Assembly (NCBI GenBank): GCA_963669155.1
Contig: OZ022593.1
Coordinates: forward strand, 19,020,291-19,084,290
Direction: 5' to 3'
DNA from: Arbacia lixula
Lineage: Eukaryota > Echinodermata > Echinoidea > Arbacioida > Arbaciidae
DNA length: 64,000 nucleotides
The notes under the pieces were generated by a model. The model was given only the letters and a program-made list of their open reading frames with translations, did no database searches and was not told the origin of the DNA. This document shows, piece after piece, positions 1 to 13,010 of this stretch. Every line of letters starts with the position of its first letter. The stretch's first letter is position 1. Position numbers and translations under genes: made by a program.

Positions 1-598
1 GCCATGAAACATGACACTGACGTACATTCAGCATGTTCAGCAAATTATAAAATGGCGAACCCACAACAAATATTCAAGCTAATGTCACGTATGTTGTGTC
101 GACTAAATATGCAATCGTTCACGTGATCATAAACCTTCACACGACCATGCACTGCAATACCTTGCTATTTGTCCACGTATTTGTTTTGTTCTAACCAATT
201 TCTTTAAGTTCTTAGCAATCCCATTAATCACCAGTAGGACAATAAGCTGAGATATTCAATCCGTGAATCGCATTTAATGGAGGGTATCCCTTTTTGCATA
301 CATTACAGTTTTCCTTTTACGCTTAACGTCTTTTCCAGACCAAAATTAAACTTTGAATTAACAATGATACACACATAATCACATTTTTCAGAAAGTTGAC
401 GTCACTACGTACATCATTGTTCTGATTGAGTCACTTATTTTAAAACGATCCGGCAATAAATCAAAATTAATATGAATAATTCTAAATTCGCAGGTCAAAT
501 TCGTTCGACTCTGAACAATTGCAAATGTTTTATAAAATAACGAATCGCCTTGTTACAAGGCTGTAGATTGCATGGACGCAAGCGAGTCTGTTCAGAAC

Positions 599-860
599 CA
601 TGTCTGGTAACACAGACTACGCCCTACTCCCACTTGCTGGCCCGGGCCATATTCCATGTATAGTTTTTCAATTATTGTAACTTACCATCAATGTTAACTA
701 CCATGGCGACAGCAAATGAGCTCTCATTATTGCACCTGTTGCTATGGTAGTTACCATTGATGGTAAGAACCTATGTCATACAACATGGCACTGGCCTCTC
801 CTCAGACAGAAAGTGGGAATAGGGCGTAGTCTGTGTTACCAGACATAGTTTTTAACCGAC
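599..860. mobile_element. Foldback element (family H) with a second foldback nested in it
   Basis: The arms are inverted copies: CTGGTAACACAGACTACGCC near 603 pairs with its reverse complement near 824-842. An outer part, ending in a TTGTGTCC motif, is shared with another copy at 6164-6303. A family C element sits between the arms. There is no coding capacity, so this is a non-autonomous MITE-like element. Confidence 0.7.
643..797. mobile_element. Foldback element family C, copy 1
   Basis: This short inverted repeat is built from TAACTTACCATCAATG and its inverted partner TTACCATTGATGGTAAG, with GGGCCAT/ATGGC ends. It shares the core with copy 2 at 21499-21664, including the GAGCTCAT centre and the CTACCATGGCRACAG arm. 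It lies inside the 599-860 element, so it inserted later. Confidence 0.65.
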
Positions 861-3791
861 TGGGTTGTGTCCATGAACTCCACAACCTAAGAACTAATGA
901 TGAATAATGCATAACGAAATGTGGAAAAAAGAAGTACACAATGCCCAAGCAAATCGGAGATTCAGAGTTTTTTTCAATCTTTTTTTTAATTCCCTTTTTA
1001 CACATTTATCGATGAGCTGTGTTTTAAAAATGCGAGCAATGGATTATGAAATGGAGGAACAGAGGTAAATATCCCAAATCTTTGTGATCTTGATGTAACA
1101 CTTGTAGAAATCACATGTAGACGCCAATTATTCTCCGGTTAACCATACTGCCATACGAGTATGTGTTTCAAGTACTTGAATTAGAAGGAATATTATTGTG
1201 CACGAATACCTGGATTATAATTTTAACTATTGACTAAAGTCAACTCTGCGGTCAGACAAGGGCCATCGCATGTGGTCTGCGACAATATTCGCTAAATAAA
1301 ATCATCATGTTTGCTGTCGATCTAGGACAAGTTACTAATGAGATTAATTTAAGGCAATCAAACTTTAGCCAACTCCGAAAAAAAAGAAGCAGATCGATAT
1401 GGTTCTGCAGATAAACTCTTGCAGTTTCGAGGTCTTAGCAAGTAAATTTGTCAAACGGCGTGCTCAGAAAATCCCTGTATTCATTACCGATAACAAGGTG
1501 TGCACGGACACGTCTTCTCCTGCTGATCAAGCTTTTTTTTTAGTCTGAACCTATATTTTAGTTCGAAGGGGGCTGACGGGATTCAAAGGCCACCTTGTTG
1601 CTATGTAACCATGGAAACAGGTATATATATCGCAATGAACTGAACATTTTCCCTCATTGCGAACCTGTTGTTTATCAATCATGTGTATTGTTAAAGTTCC
1701 GGCATTCACTGTCCTTGCCAGATTTTTTTTCTTTTTGTGGATACTATTTAAATGGAAACATTCAAATCTACAAGAAACCTAGATGTCACCTTACATGCCT
1801 TAGATCACCTTAGATGCTACTAACACGAAAATCATATAAAAAGGGTGTAAGGTGGCATCTTAGGGCGTAGTCTGTGTTTCCAGACAAAATTGTTTTGTCC
1901 AACCTCATCGCATCCAAAACCACAGACCAGGTTCAGCGATCTCGGCTCTATGATGAGCACACCGCTCAAAATTGTCAATTTCTCCAGTGACCTCCAATAG
2001 ATCATCCAACTGCAAACAGGTTAGGATTCTTTTACTTGCTTCTTAAATCCGGATGGACAGTGTCCCACTTTATCTTTCCAAATTTATTCAACCAAATGTT
2101 CCTTCATCTCGACTCCAGACCTCGCTCGCACTTCGTCTTACCTTCAGACACGTTACGGCGACATAGCTCCCCCCCCCCCTCTCTCTCTCTCTCTCTCTTT
2201 CTCTCTCTGAACAGTATTCAGCCCTAATGCAAGATTCCCTACCCTAACACACTGTTATATGCTGAAAAGTCACTTTAACTGGTCAACCCTTTTTCTTAGT
2301 AATATACCCACTCTTACCTCCTCTGTTACAATTTTAGAAAATCTTCACATGTTAATCTCATGCTAAAAGTTGCCAAGGTAATTCCTTTTCAAATTTGGCT
2401 ATTGTGTTAAATAACAACTTGACCAATTTCTTAAATCCATCCTTTAAATTTCGAGCAATAATTTGTTCACTTTATTTCCGGTGTGGATCAATATCTAAAG
2501 CAATATACATGTATTATGAGAAAAGTGTCCTCACAGGCAGCGGTTTTAAGCTTTGGCTATATGGCAATGTCATTTTATTCTCGTAAATAAGAGAGTTGTT
2601 TCCGAAATAAAGCATGCATGAATAGTGAACATCGCCTTTGAACGGTTGTGTATGGATCAATACCCCTTCGTGTTATTATGACAGACGCTTTATTGTACAC
2701 CAGGCTCCTCGATTTCTACAGTAAGTTACTCGACAAACAATCCTGTCTACTGCCCTTTTAGTATTCATGCTTGCGAATGATTGACGTAAATATCAATGGA
2801 ATATGGCGAACAATTTACTCTAGCTGAGGCCGTGAGCGAAATATTATTTATTTAATGAGCGAGGTTCCCGTGAACACAATGTCTCGGTAAATATCAATTT
2901 CAGGCTCCCAAGATAAGATACAACTTAGTTATTTGAAACTTGAAATGCAGAACGAATACCTATCTTGACTTAAGTGCAGACATTCGCTGCGGACCGAACA
3001 AATATTAGGTTTGCGGAAGACCACTGCTTTACATGAATACAAATAATACATATCTCCTTTTGATCGATACATTATAGTGGTTACATCCCCCGAGTTGGTG
3101 AGATGCGGATGTGCTCACAGGCTCGACAGGGGGAATTTAGATACATCGAGAGGGACAAGGTTTGCTGACACGTGTTGTGCGATACCATGCCCTGAGCAAT
3201 GCATATACGTGAACCAATTTACGTAAGGATAGTAGAGAAACCAGTAATTCAATTTGGCTGAAAATGAGCTTCCAACAGGGTGTAATTGGTGTACAAACTG
3301 GTCAGTAATGGACACGTCTCCCGACACTACCCACGCCCACCCCCACCCCACGCTAAATACTCACACCCACCACAAGCACTAAACGTAAAACTCATCCAAA
3401 CCACTCACCCCACGCTTTTCACCCCCCTCCCAACCATAATTTTATCCTCACTCCACCTACCCCTCGCTCAATATCCACCTCCACCCATCAGCCTTACCCT
3501 TCCCGACATCCTTTACCCACACGTACGCTCAGTTGTTCGTCGTGACATTGGCATTAATTCCAAAATGGATTACAGAGAACACTTAAGCAACCTGTTTCTT
3601 CTGTCAATACGTGAATTCGATATCCTCCCAATTCAAATACACCGAGGGAGACACGAGTGCATGATGGGAGTAGAAATGATCTCCATGGTAACTGCTTGTC
3701 GGTGATTCCGCTCAGCGCGAGGGGTGTAATAAAGGTAAAACTTTTTCGTTCTTCATGTCACACAGCTTGCCAGCATCGTCGCAGAGGAGTC

Positions 3792-4913
3792 ATGGAGATT
3801 GAGTATGCCACGGGAAACGAGACATCGCCGGACGATTCGAGCTCCTCGTCATTATCGGTCGACCTAGTAGTTGCGTCTTCGTTCCAGATCATATTCGGAG
3901 TGGTCGGCTTGTTTGGGAATTTCCTGTGCTTTATGGTTCTGAGACGTCAGGCGAAAGAGAATCACACGAATTGGCTCATCATTTCTCAATGCATGATTGA
4001 TCTGCTTACGTCGCTGATCCTCATCGTTGCCACCATCCATCTCAACTGGTTCGCCCGCGTGCCTGACCAGCCCGGAGCTGGTGCTGTGTTGTACTGTAGA
4101 GTTTGGAACTCGCAGGTGCTAATATTCTGCGGCTTTGCCATTTCGACGTTCAATCTAACGGTTATATCCGTCGAGCGCTACGTCGCCGTCGTCCATCCCG
4201 TGCTGTACATGACGCGGTTTAAAACACGACATGTCGTTTACATCCTCGCCGTTATATCTTGGCTTATCGCGCCGACGTTGCAAATCATGTTTGCGGTGAC
4301 GCTTTTCCACTACGAGGATGGTCGTTGCATCGTCGATGACCTCAGCCGGACAGTGACGGCGTTGCAAGGTGCGGGAGTATTTGCTTTCGAGTTTTTCCTT
4401 CCCTCAGCCACCATGGGGTTCTCTTTCACAAAAATCGCGTTCAAGCTACGCACGCTCAACAGCATTGGTGCCGGAGCCCCTTCCGCTAAAGAAACGTCCT
4501 CATCTCGCGTCGACACCGTGCCGTTGCAAACGACGTCGAGCAACGCCGAAGATGGTCCAAGGTCTGTATCTCCATCTCGCATCACGACACGTGACTCGGA
4601 GACTGATCACAGTAAGCCGGCGGCGGCGGGGAAAATGGAAGACGGCAGAAATCTTCGACGTCGAAACATTACCATTACCCTCCTGATCGTTTACGTGACG
4701 TATCTGGTTTGCTGGACGCCCAACCAGGTGGCGTTTCTCGCCTACAACCTCGGCTGGATACCGGACTACATGGGCAGTACTGCCCATCTGACCACCAGAG
4801 TGCTGGCGACGTTGAATATTTGCGTCAACCCGATCGTGTACGCGTTGCGCTACAACGCGTTCAAGAAGGGGCTGAAAGACGCCGTTCGTCGCTGTTTCCG
4901 CCCGTGCTCATAA
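3792..4913 (+). CDS. Orphan rhodopsin-class (class A) G protein-coupled receptor, intronless
   Basis: This is a 373-residue seven-transmembrane receptor, expected at the plasma membrane and signalling through heterotrimeric G proteins. Visible class A hallmarks are: an acidic, Ser-rich N-terminus with an N-glycosylation site (N9); GN in TM1 (G42-N43); D70 in TM2; C102 at the start of TM3, pairing with C179 in loop 2; ERY (128-130) in place of DRY; W157 in TM4; a long, Ser/Thr- and Arg-rich third intracellular loop (about 220-292); CWTP (307-310) in TM6; NPIVY (346-350) in TM7; and cysteines 368 and 372 for palmitoylation. The chosen ATG has a purine at -3 and G at +4. An in-frame ATG at 3657 would add 45 residues with no signal peptide. 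The CWTPNQ plus YNLG pattern resembles the large lineage-specific receptor expansions of invertebrate deuterostomes, so no ligand can be assigned. The coding region is visibly richer in G+C and CpG than its flanks. Confidence 0.93.
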   Translation: MEIEYATGNETSPDDSSSSSLSVDLVVASSFQIIFGVVGLFGNFLCFMVLRRQAKENHTNWLIISQCMIDLLTSLILIVATIHLNWFARVPDQPGAGAVLYCRVWNSQVLIFCGFAISTFNLTVISVERYVAVVHPVLYMTRFKTRHVVYILAVISWLIAPTLQIMFAVTLFHYEDGRCIVDDLSRTVTALQGAGVFAFEFFLPSATMGFSFTKIAFKLRTLNSIGAGAPSAKETSSSRVDTVPLQTTSSNAEDGPRSVSPSRITTRDSETDHSKPAAAGKMEDGRNLRRRNITITLLIVYVTYLVCWTPNQVAFLAYNLGWIPDYMGSTAHLTTRVLATLNICVNPIVYALRYNAFKKGLKDAVRRCFRPCS

Positions 4914-5028
4914 TGGAACTCCTACCAGGGAGGTGTTACGAAGGAGTAGAAACTCGAGCATAATATATTCAAACATCTGTATGGGTTCTAAAGCGTGCTC
5001 ATGAATGCCAAAAGCATTCCATAATCAT

Positions 5029-5404
5029 GACAATGCTTTGATGTTCCATGTGCCGTGCCGACATTTAGCTGATGTCAACTTGAAAAGAAATTTCTTTAAT
5101 TTCCCATTTGTCTGTAGACGTTTTGTTTTTGACAAATTTGTTTGCAAACTTTAAGGAAGTTAACGGCAGATAATGACAGATCCTTTACTCTGCTTTTGTT
5201 TCGAAAAGTATTGAGGAATCATTAAAAATCGGACATATAAGCTATTTTTATTACTTACAAAATTGGCCAATTTCTTCACTTTCCGACAACTTGTGCATCT
5301 GGGGGATTCAACCACTCTCAAAATGATATATTAAGCTGTGTATTATCATTAACGGCGTTTGTGTGTGTTTGCGTGAAACAGAGATATTTCACTTGAAAAA
5401 CTTG
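5029..5404 (+). repeat. Dispersed 375-bp block, copy 1 (3' flank of the GPCR)
   Basis: The block begins with GACAATGCTTTGATGTTCCA and ends with CTTGAAAAACTTG. It matches 14379-14750 over its whole length with scattered substitutions and small indels. It starts about 115 bp after the GPCR stop codon, so it may lie in the receptor 3' UTR. No terminal inverted repeats are seen. Confidence 0.75.
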
Positions 5405-6163
5405 TTTATTTGTGTTTGCTGATACCTGTTATGCTCATGGAAGTATTAACAGAACGGGACAAGCGAAATGAGACTGTAAATTTCTTTTGTCCTCTCCGAG
5501 AAGCCGTTGCCACACAATCATATTCATAATTGTTCAAACACCTGAACAGCACCTGTTGAGAACACATAACATTTCAGCGGCTTGGCACATGGGTTCAAAG
5601 GAAGAAAGTTGCTTCATATCCTTCCATAACACGTCCCTGCTCCTACATAGCCAAAATTAAGTGTATTCATGATATTAGCCTTTTATGTGCCAGAACAGTA
5701 CAGAATAATTGGATTCATGTGCATTTTTTTGTGCAGAAATGCAAAAGTCGGACACAAAGAGTTTACTGAAAAAACCCTTTACTATTACATGAGCATTATC
5801 AGAATGTATACACGTACATGTATGTATAGTATTACTATACCACACGTGTTGTCACTGACGACTCCAAAAGTTTGCCCGTCCGTTACAAGAGTCTTGTTCG
5901 TATTTTGTACGTTTGGAGCGATTTGCTGGATACCTTCTCATAACGATCATGACGATATAGTAGAAGTGTTTGAGCATATAATATCAACATGTTAGTGAAC
6001 TTGATTAGTGACGAGCATGCGTGACTTGTATGCGCAACGATGAATAGTCCTCATATATTAGATTAATGTGAAACTACGATAAGTTCCAAGCCCAGTATTG
6101 AAGCTGTTATGATTTAATTGATAAGTTTATATTAGTCTAGGTACCAAGCTTTGAGGTACATTG

Positions 6164-6303
6164 ACACAACCCAGTCTGTTAACAAATAAGGCTGGTAACA
6201 CAGACTACACCCTAATCACTTCATGGCTCCTCTGGCATTCTGGAATTAGGGCATAGTCTGCATTACCAGATATAGTTGTTAACAGACTGAGTTGTGTCCA
6301 AGC
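6164..6303. mobile_element. Foldback element family H, copy 2
   Basis: Outer arms ACACAACCCAGTCTGTTAAC and GTTAACAGACTGAGTTGTGT face each other. Inside them CTGGTAACACAGACTACACC pairs with GGCATAGTCTGCATTACCAG. The length is about 140 bp with no coding capacity. This is the uninterrupted form of the element at 599-860. Confidence 0.7.
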
Positions 6304-9300
6304 ACCACACAGCCTAGCACTTAGGCTAGGTTTATTTAGAGCCTCCTCATAGGCAACTCAGCTTGCGATGTTCTAGATACAGAGAGTATTGCTCATTTGA
6401 TACGATGGCAGCTATGAAGACGCCGTCTTTTTTTGCAAAGCTTTCCGTATCAATATTTATTATCCGTGAACGTAAACATCTAATAACATATTCATTTTCA
6501 GAAATTAATTGCGCTGATATTCAAAGCTTTTTTTTCCAATGCTTTAGAATCTCCCTGATGGTAAAAATATTTTCAAGCGGATAGTTCACATTAGGTTGAC
6601 ACAGTCAGAAAGGTAGTGCTGGAAGTGTTAACTGTAATATGCATACCATCTGTGGCAACAAGCTACAATAATTTTCATTTTTATGAAATTACAATAAAAG
6701 ATAAAAGATGCTATTATAGATACACGTCAAATTAATCTGTTAATCTTATCAAAAAGAAATAGTTCAAATAATGTCTTAATAGATTGATGTAAATTATGGC
6801 TTGATTAGGAATCTCATAATAATTTAGGTAAATAAATGTATATGCAAACCACAATGTACATGATGTATAAAGCTAAGCACATGTATTTTATCAATGATAC
6901 CACACAACTTCACCAAGGTAACATAGATGTAACATAGAAAAGAGAATGTATAAAGCAACAGGATATGCTAGCTACAACATACATCAGCTTAACAAATTTT
7001 ATACAGCATGTTACCAATATTTTGCCACACAACTACTTCAATGTAACATTGGTGTAACATAGAAAAGAGAATGTACATACCTGTAGATCAACAATAGATA
7101 TGCTAACCGCAATACAAACATCCAATCATACATATATATATGTTATGAAGTCTGCTAAACAGCACGTTTATATCGACAGACCATGGGCACACAAACCTAT
7201 CAATGAAGATCATCCCGGGAGATACAAACAGAATAGTTATCAATGGACGGTTGGTTTATATAGACAGCTTCAATTAATTGCAAAATGAAAATGATGATGG
7301 GCCATCTCTACTGAATGCAAGCTTCATGCTAACGATGTGTATACATCTTTGTGAACAGGGATTACACGCTGTGCATTGACCGGACTTTGTATTTAGTGTC
7401 TCTGTTCTTTTTACAACCACCTGAACAAATCAGATGTCTAGAACCATCGTTGGCCTATTAGTTGAGATTCTCATGCACGATATATTTGTAATAGAAAAGA
7501 TGCATATTTATATGCAATACAGTATATGCAATATAACAATGTATTTCAGTAAAAAAAAAAATCATTGCCTTTATTGCATATTTCAGTGACAACTGATTCG
7601 GACATAACAGTACGTACGAATATAAGATATTGTGACGGTACAATGACTTTACAATGCGACGGTTGGAGTAATGGTTAATTTAAATATGTTTTTGCTGAGG
7701 GAATGGTCCATTTTATTTTTATTTAATGAAAGGAAGTATAGCAAACTGATATCAATTATATTGATTATGATTGTTTGAAAGGGCATAAAAACAAACGGAA
7801 CATTTCAATCTGTACATCTTAAATTTAAATCTACACTTATCATCCCTCATTATTAGCGAATAGATATTTTTTTTCCAAACTTAGAAATAGATTTTGTGAT
7901 ATGCTGACGAAAGTTCAAAAATGTATGAACAGTTCGTTGTTTTAATTATTGTTTCAATTGAGCATTGAATATTGTTTAAATGGAATTGTTGATTCAAAAC
8001 AAATTCATACTTAATACCAGCTGAGTGATGATGTTACATTGTGAAAATTAAATCAAACGAAAATTTCAGTACTGTCTACATGGTATATGAACCACTCACC
8101 GGGTAGTTAATTTCTTTTGAAATTATGAAAATAACGTTTTCTTTTAATAATGATTATTGATTCAAAATCTAATGACAGGGTGCAGTTACGTTATGGTATA
8201 AACCATATAATCAGGGGGCGAAATATTCCGTCCACTTTTGGTTGTCTACATGCATAGATTACGTGTGTTTATTTTAGACTGTATACCATGCACGTGCTAG
8301 TACTAGGTGTTAAAAATTTGAAAAATGATTAAAAATTAGTTTCAACTTAGATCAATGGAATTAACACATCATAAATTCAAGGAAACAGTGACCATTGTTT
8401 ATCACACCTGCAAATCCGTTAGCAACTGCCATAACAGTGTCATTAATAATGCATTATATTTCTAGCAGAATAGAAATTGTGGGTTCACGTGTGTGATGCA
8501 CAATGGCCATTTTTGTGTTCTGAATCAATTATCTTTACACACACATTTTTAGATCCAAATTTGTTCAAAAGTGAACATCTCATAAAAATGGCACAAAACT
8601 TTCTTCAAAAAATTGACATCCCTTGACTTTATGTTGTGGTAATTTCAGCTTGATTCGAGTTATATCTTTTTAATTTTTGATATATTTCAAAAGTGTCAAA
8701 AGTTTTTTTAACACCCAGGTATAATGGCTTATAGGAGAAAACTGTTCTTAAAAGGTACTAATAGCGAGGGCCTTCTTAGTGTTTGATTACTTCTTATTAG
8801 CACCACCCCCTCGCCCACCCCCCCCCCCCTCCCCCACCCCCAGAGAGTTGATTATTAAAAAACTTCTTTTAATCAAATGTTGCCAAACTTGCACGAACAT
8901 TGGTGTTGCTCAAAAAATGGCATCGCTTTAAAGATACAGCTGGATTGGTGCTAAAGTGTTACATGATTATTTTCAACTGTGTTTTTATAAACTAGACTTA
9001 TCAGTCATAACACAATTTAATAGCTTGTTTGTATTTTACTATATTACATAAGCCTGTCTAAATAGTTGATTACGTCGCTTTTTTAATACAGCATTTAGAT
9101 AAACTATTGATCAGATATTTGTGCCGAATTCCATGAATTGTAAATTGGAACTCGTCCACTCTAATGATCATAATCATGAAATTGCAGGTTGTATTGTAAG
9201 GTATGTTAAAATTTGAATATAAAAAGCTTTATCTCCCTTGTAGTAGATTTACAAACTATTACACCATGTAAAAGGGGTGCGGAATTTGAAATATATCTGA

Positions 9301-9763
9301 CGGTAATGGCCAAGAGCAGATCCTGCGCTTGTTCTTTGCTTTTCTTGTCATGATTGTGACAATCAATCTCCTAAATGAGGTGTTACCTATTTACCATAGT
9401 CAGGATGTGCTTATCATTTTGAATCATGCAGTAGGCAACTACAATGGTTGCGTCAAGTCATCGTTTCAATTAAAGAAAAATCTATACGCACGTACCGTAC
9501 TTGTGCAAGCTGAGCACCGTTGTAAAGTATAATACACGTACTACCACTGTATTCTAATTGCACAATAAATATGTACAATGACTTGCACGAGCAATATTCT
9601 TGTTTCCAAGTTTCACAATTATGTCATAATAGTGTTTGCTCTACAAGGTTTATAATCAGGATTGGAGCCACATCACGCACGCACCGATACTCACAAGGGG
9701 CACACACACTCGACCTCTCTCACAATACGCACACTGAATACACTAAAAAATATATACATCATT

Positions 9764-9765
<2 letters not shown>

Positions 9766-9827
<62 letters not shown>

Positions 9828-9889
9828 TGTTTGGGAGTGTGCCTGTGTGTGTGTGTGTGTTTGTGTTTGGGTGTGTGCCTGTGAGTGTA
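9766..9889. repeat. (GT)n microsatellite
   Basis: A pure GT run of about 58 bp is followed by interrupted GT repeats. Short cysteine/valine open frames over it are artefacts of the repeat. Confidence 0.95.
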
Positions 9890-12140
9890 AACATATTTAA
9901 ATATATGTAAACACAAACATGTGCAAACAAATTAATATATAATGATTAAGATATACATACACATGTATGCATACATACACACATCGACCGTTGAAGACGC
10001 CACGCTATCGAACAGAAACGCATATAAGGGGAAAAGTATCACGTGATTAATACTGCATGCAACCTTGAGAGCTTCAGGTGAAGTGCGCTGTAACCGTGCT
10101 TTAACAAGTGAGTCAAGATATTACAAGTCAGAAGGAAGAAGATTTCAATTACGAATAGAGAGCTCTAAGTACCCGCCCATTCCCCCTCCTCAAGCCTCAT
10201 TTGCCCCGTGTACTTTCAAGTACCGATTCCCTCTTCACATTGCATGACGAGGGGGGGGGGGGGGGGGGGGGTCTAGTGACGAACACCTGAACGCGGGTAC
10301 CATTAGATTCTTTGAGCATCATACTCCATCGCTAATGCAGGGCACTGGTGTTATTCAACTTATACACGGGGATATGCCGCTATAATGGACCACTCTCTCA
10401 ATAGCGACTCCTTCTGCATGCAAGGAGTAAGCTTTCATCTGAAATGACCTTGAAAACCCGTCAAATTTTACCCAAACCGAAGTTTGCTTTAATGGCCCTT
10501 CATACAATACAGCATGTACGTCACACGCGGTCAGCTCACGGAGCGGTTTGGGATTCAAGGTTTTCTTCATAGTGTTACCGAGCCAAAGGCTGGCTTGACA
10601 ATGTATGCAAAGAACAATGCATGGCAATGATGCGTTTCACCGTAAGCGAAAAGGCCGCATTTGCGCATTAAAGAGTTGAGGGAACTGGGATCGTTTGATT
10701 TATGTGATTCAATGTTTTCATACAGATATATTTGTCTCATGAGAATTAAATTCAATTGAATCTATCATTTTTCTATTTCATCCCACACACATGACAAAGA
10801 AGTGTATACGTGTATAAACAGTTCATGTGGCAAAACATAAGTGAGGAAACAGATTAAAGGGAAAATAACTTTAAACTCATGCAATAATGCTTTTACTGGG
10901 CATTAATAAAAGAATTGACACTTTTAAAAAACAATAAAGAATAAGTTACAACTCAAATCAAACTAGAATGCATACATAAAAAGTCAAAGGATGTCATTGT
11001 CTTTAAAGCAAGTTTCGTGACATTTCATTACAAGATATTCCTGTAATAATTCTTGGAATGTTTAATGGGATTTTCACTTGTGAGGTGGAAATTGAAGAGG
11101 AATGGAAATGACCGTGTATAATGATGAAATGATAAAGATGGGATTTTGAAGATATTGTGGCGAAAAGGGGCACCTCTGTTGTGATTTTCATTTGTGTCGT
11201 TGTTGCTGCACTGATTGCGGGTAGTTGTTATTTAGAGCTTTTTATCTTTAGTCTTGATATTTCCAGCTTAAATCTATTCAGAGAGGTTCTAGTCTTTATA
11301 TTACCAAGCAAACTATTCGACATGTTCGGTCCCTAATACTGTAGATCAAATTTGTTGACAACATTTCGTTCTAGCTCTAGGAAGTTGAAGTTAATCGCTT
11401 GTAGCACGTTTGAGGGAATATAAATGTGTTGGTAATTCATTCGTATTCCACAAATAGCTGAACATGCAACGGTGTTTAGCTGACTATTTCTCCCATCACA
11501 AAAATAGGTTAACTGGTTGATAACAAAATCAGGCGCAGGCAGGATATTAAAAAAAAATGGACGGAGGATAGATAACTCATGCTGAAATATTAATTAGGCC
11601 GGCATGTATTTATAGCACATGCCATCTACACAGAATGCAACCCTGGTAATAAGTTGTAGACTAATTGGAGAAATAGATTGTGTGTTTGTATGTTTGTTGT
11701 TGTGTTTTTCGGGTTTATAGATATTACTGTAAGATCATAATATCATCAGAAGAGTTTCTGTGTTTAAAAATAGTTAATCACAGGACCTGAAATCTAAAAT
11801 GGCACTGATCAAGATTCGTTGCTACTAAATTCGTTAATTATGTTGCTCTGATTTCATCTTAAGTTATCATCGGGGTGCCGTTCTCCTTTAAGTGAAGACG
11901 CCGGCCATGCTGGCTGTCATCTTGCATTGCAGCGCGGGGGAAATCAATACTTTATTCAAAATGGAGGGCGGCAATTGCGTGGTATTGTTGGTCCATGATT
12001 GCCCAGAAGTAGTGCGAAGTGCGACTTTTGTGACGGAAAATCGATGTGACGACCAGTTCTCAGATCGTCTACGGTTACCTTGGGTACGCCTTCAATAACA
12101 ATACGGAAATTGATCGCAGCATCACCGACGGAGCACTGAA
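9890..12140. other. Intergenic region
   Basis: No gene is supported. It holds a 21-base poly-G run at 10251-10271 and otherwise ordinary AT-rich sequence. An open frame at 11892-12098 (68 codons) lies in a locally GC-rich patch but has no recognisable domain and no splice-site support. Confidence 0.5.
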
Positions 12141-12144
12141 TATG

Positions 12145-12515
12145 AGAAAGTCTTTAAGGTTTTTTTCTTAAGGTGATGGTGGATGTGTTGCGGAGATTAT
12201 TCTGCTTAAGAGCCTCTTCACATCTAATGGTCGCAACTAGGTTAGGTTTTGTCCGTGTGTTTAATCTCCTGTATCTATCTAGGAATTATCAGCCTTTTTT
12301 TTTCGTTTTTCCTTCAATCAGGCGTATTCCTACAACATGGGAAAGTCTTTAAGAGGTGACGGTAGATGTGTTGCGGAGATTATTCGACTTGAGAGCCTCT
12401 TCGCATCCAATGGTCGCAACTAGGTTAGGTTTTGTTCGTGTATGTAATCTTCTGTATCAATATAGAAACTATCAGCCTTTTTTGAGTTTTTCCTTCAGTC
12501 AGGCGTCGTGCTTCA
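12145..12515 (+). repeat. Tandem duplication, unit about 196 bp, two copies
   Basis: GAAAGTCTTTAA, GTGTTGCGGAGATTATTC, GGTCGCAACTAGGTTAGG and TATCAGCCTTTTTT recur in the same order at 12145-12340 and 12341-12515 with scattered mismatches. The function is unknown. Confidence 0.75.
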
Positions 12516-12575
12516 AACTAACTAACAATATTTATTGCTCTTGTCTATCTTCTTTGCTTCTCCTTTCTGAAACGT

Positions 12576-12577
<2 letters not shown>

Positions 12578-12624
<47 letters not shown>

Positions 12625-12643
12625 CCCCCCCCTCTCTCTCTCT

Positions 12644-12701
<58 letters not shown>

Positions 12702-12964
12702 ACTCTCTCTCTCTCTCTCTCTTCTCGCTGTCCCTGTGTCCTTTCTCTCTTATTTGGTCACTCCCCTCTTATTATTTCATATCTTATATTTCTAAATACT
12801 TATATAATTCACCCTCCTCCCAACTCCCTCTGCCCCTGTCTCTGCACGTCTGTCTCTTCATCTGTATTTTGTATGTGCGCGTGTTTCTCTTGATCTGTTT
12901 TTTTCTTTCTATCTCTCTCTTTTTCCTCAGTTATCCCCTGGCTATCCTTCATATATTTCTCCCC

Positions 12965-13008
<44 letters not shown>

Positions 13009-13010
13009 GC
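12578..13010. repeat. (CT)n / (CA)n microsatellite cluster
   Basis: Long CT tracts with C-runs and a CA segment span 12578-12722. A second pure CT tract lies at 12969-13006. The long Ser/Leu open frame across it is an artefact. Confidence 0.95.

Larger units (their letters stand above)
1..3791. other. Intergenic region upstream of the GPCR
   Basis: I see no convincing gene here. The stretch is AT-rich and holds a nested foldback at 599-860, a fragment of the same foldback family near 1858-1890, a short C-run/(CT)n tract near 2168-2204, and a C-rich, CA/CCA-rich tract at about 3320-3490 shortly before the receptor gene. Open frames in it are short and have no recognisable motifs. Confidence 0.6.
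4914..9765. other. Intergenic region, AT-rich
   Basis: No gene is recognised. The first part, 5029-5404, is a block repeated at 14379-14750. A foldback (family H) lies at 6164-6303. At 6904-7075 a short stretch with ACATAGAAAAGAGAATGTA occurs twice, forming a local direct repeat. A C-rich tract lies at 8802-8840. Open frames are short and anonymous. Confidence 0.55.

Noticed and set aside
3657-3791. 45-residue N-terminal extension of the GPCR
   Set aside because: It is in frame but hydrophilic, without a signal peptide or family similarity. The ATG at 3792 has the better context and a typical acidic, glycosylated N-terminus.
4155-4787. Several antisense open frames of 70-95 codons over the GPCR
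   Set aside because: They are shadows of the GC-rich receptor coding sequence and lack any domain.
10355-10755. Overlapping minus-strand frames of 90 and 62 codons
   Set aside because: No domain, no splice sites and no codon signal were seen; they are probably random.
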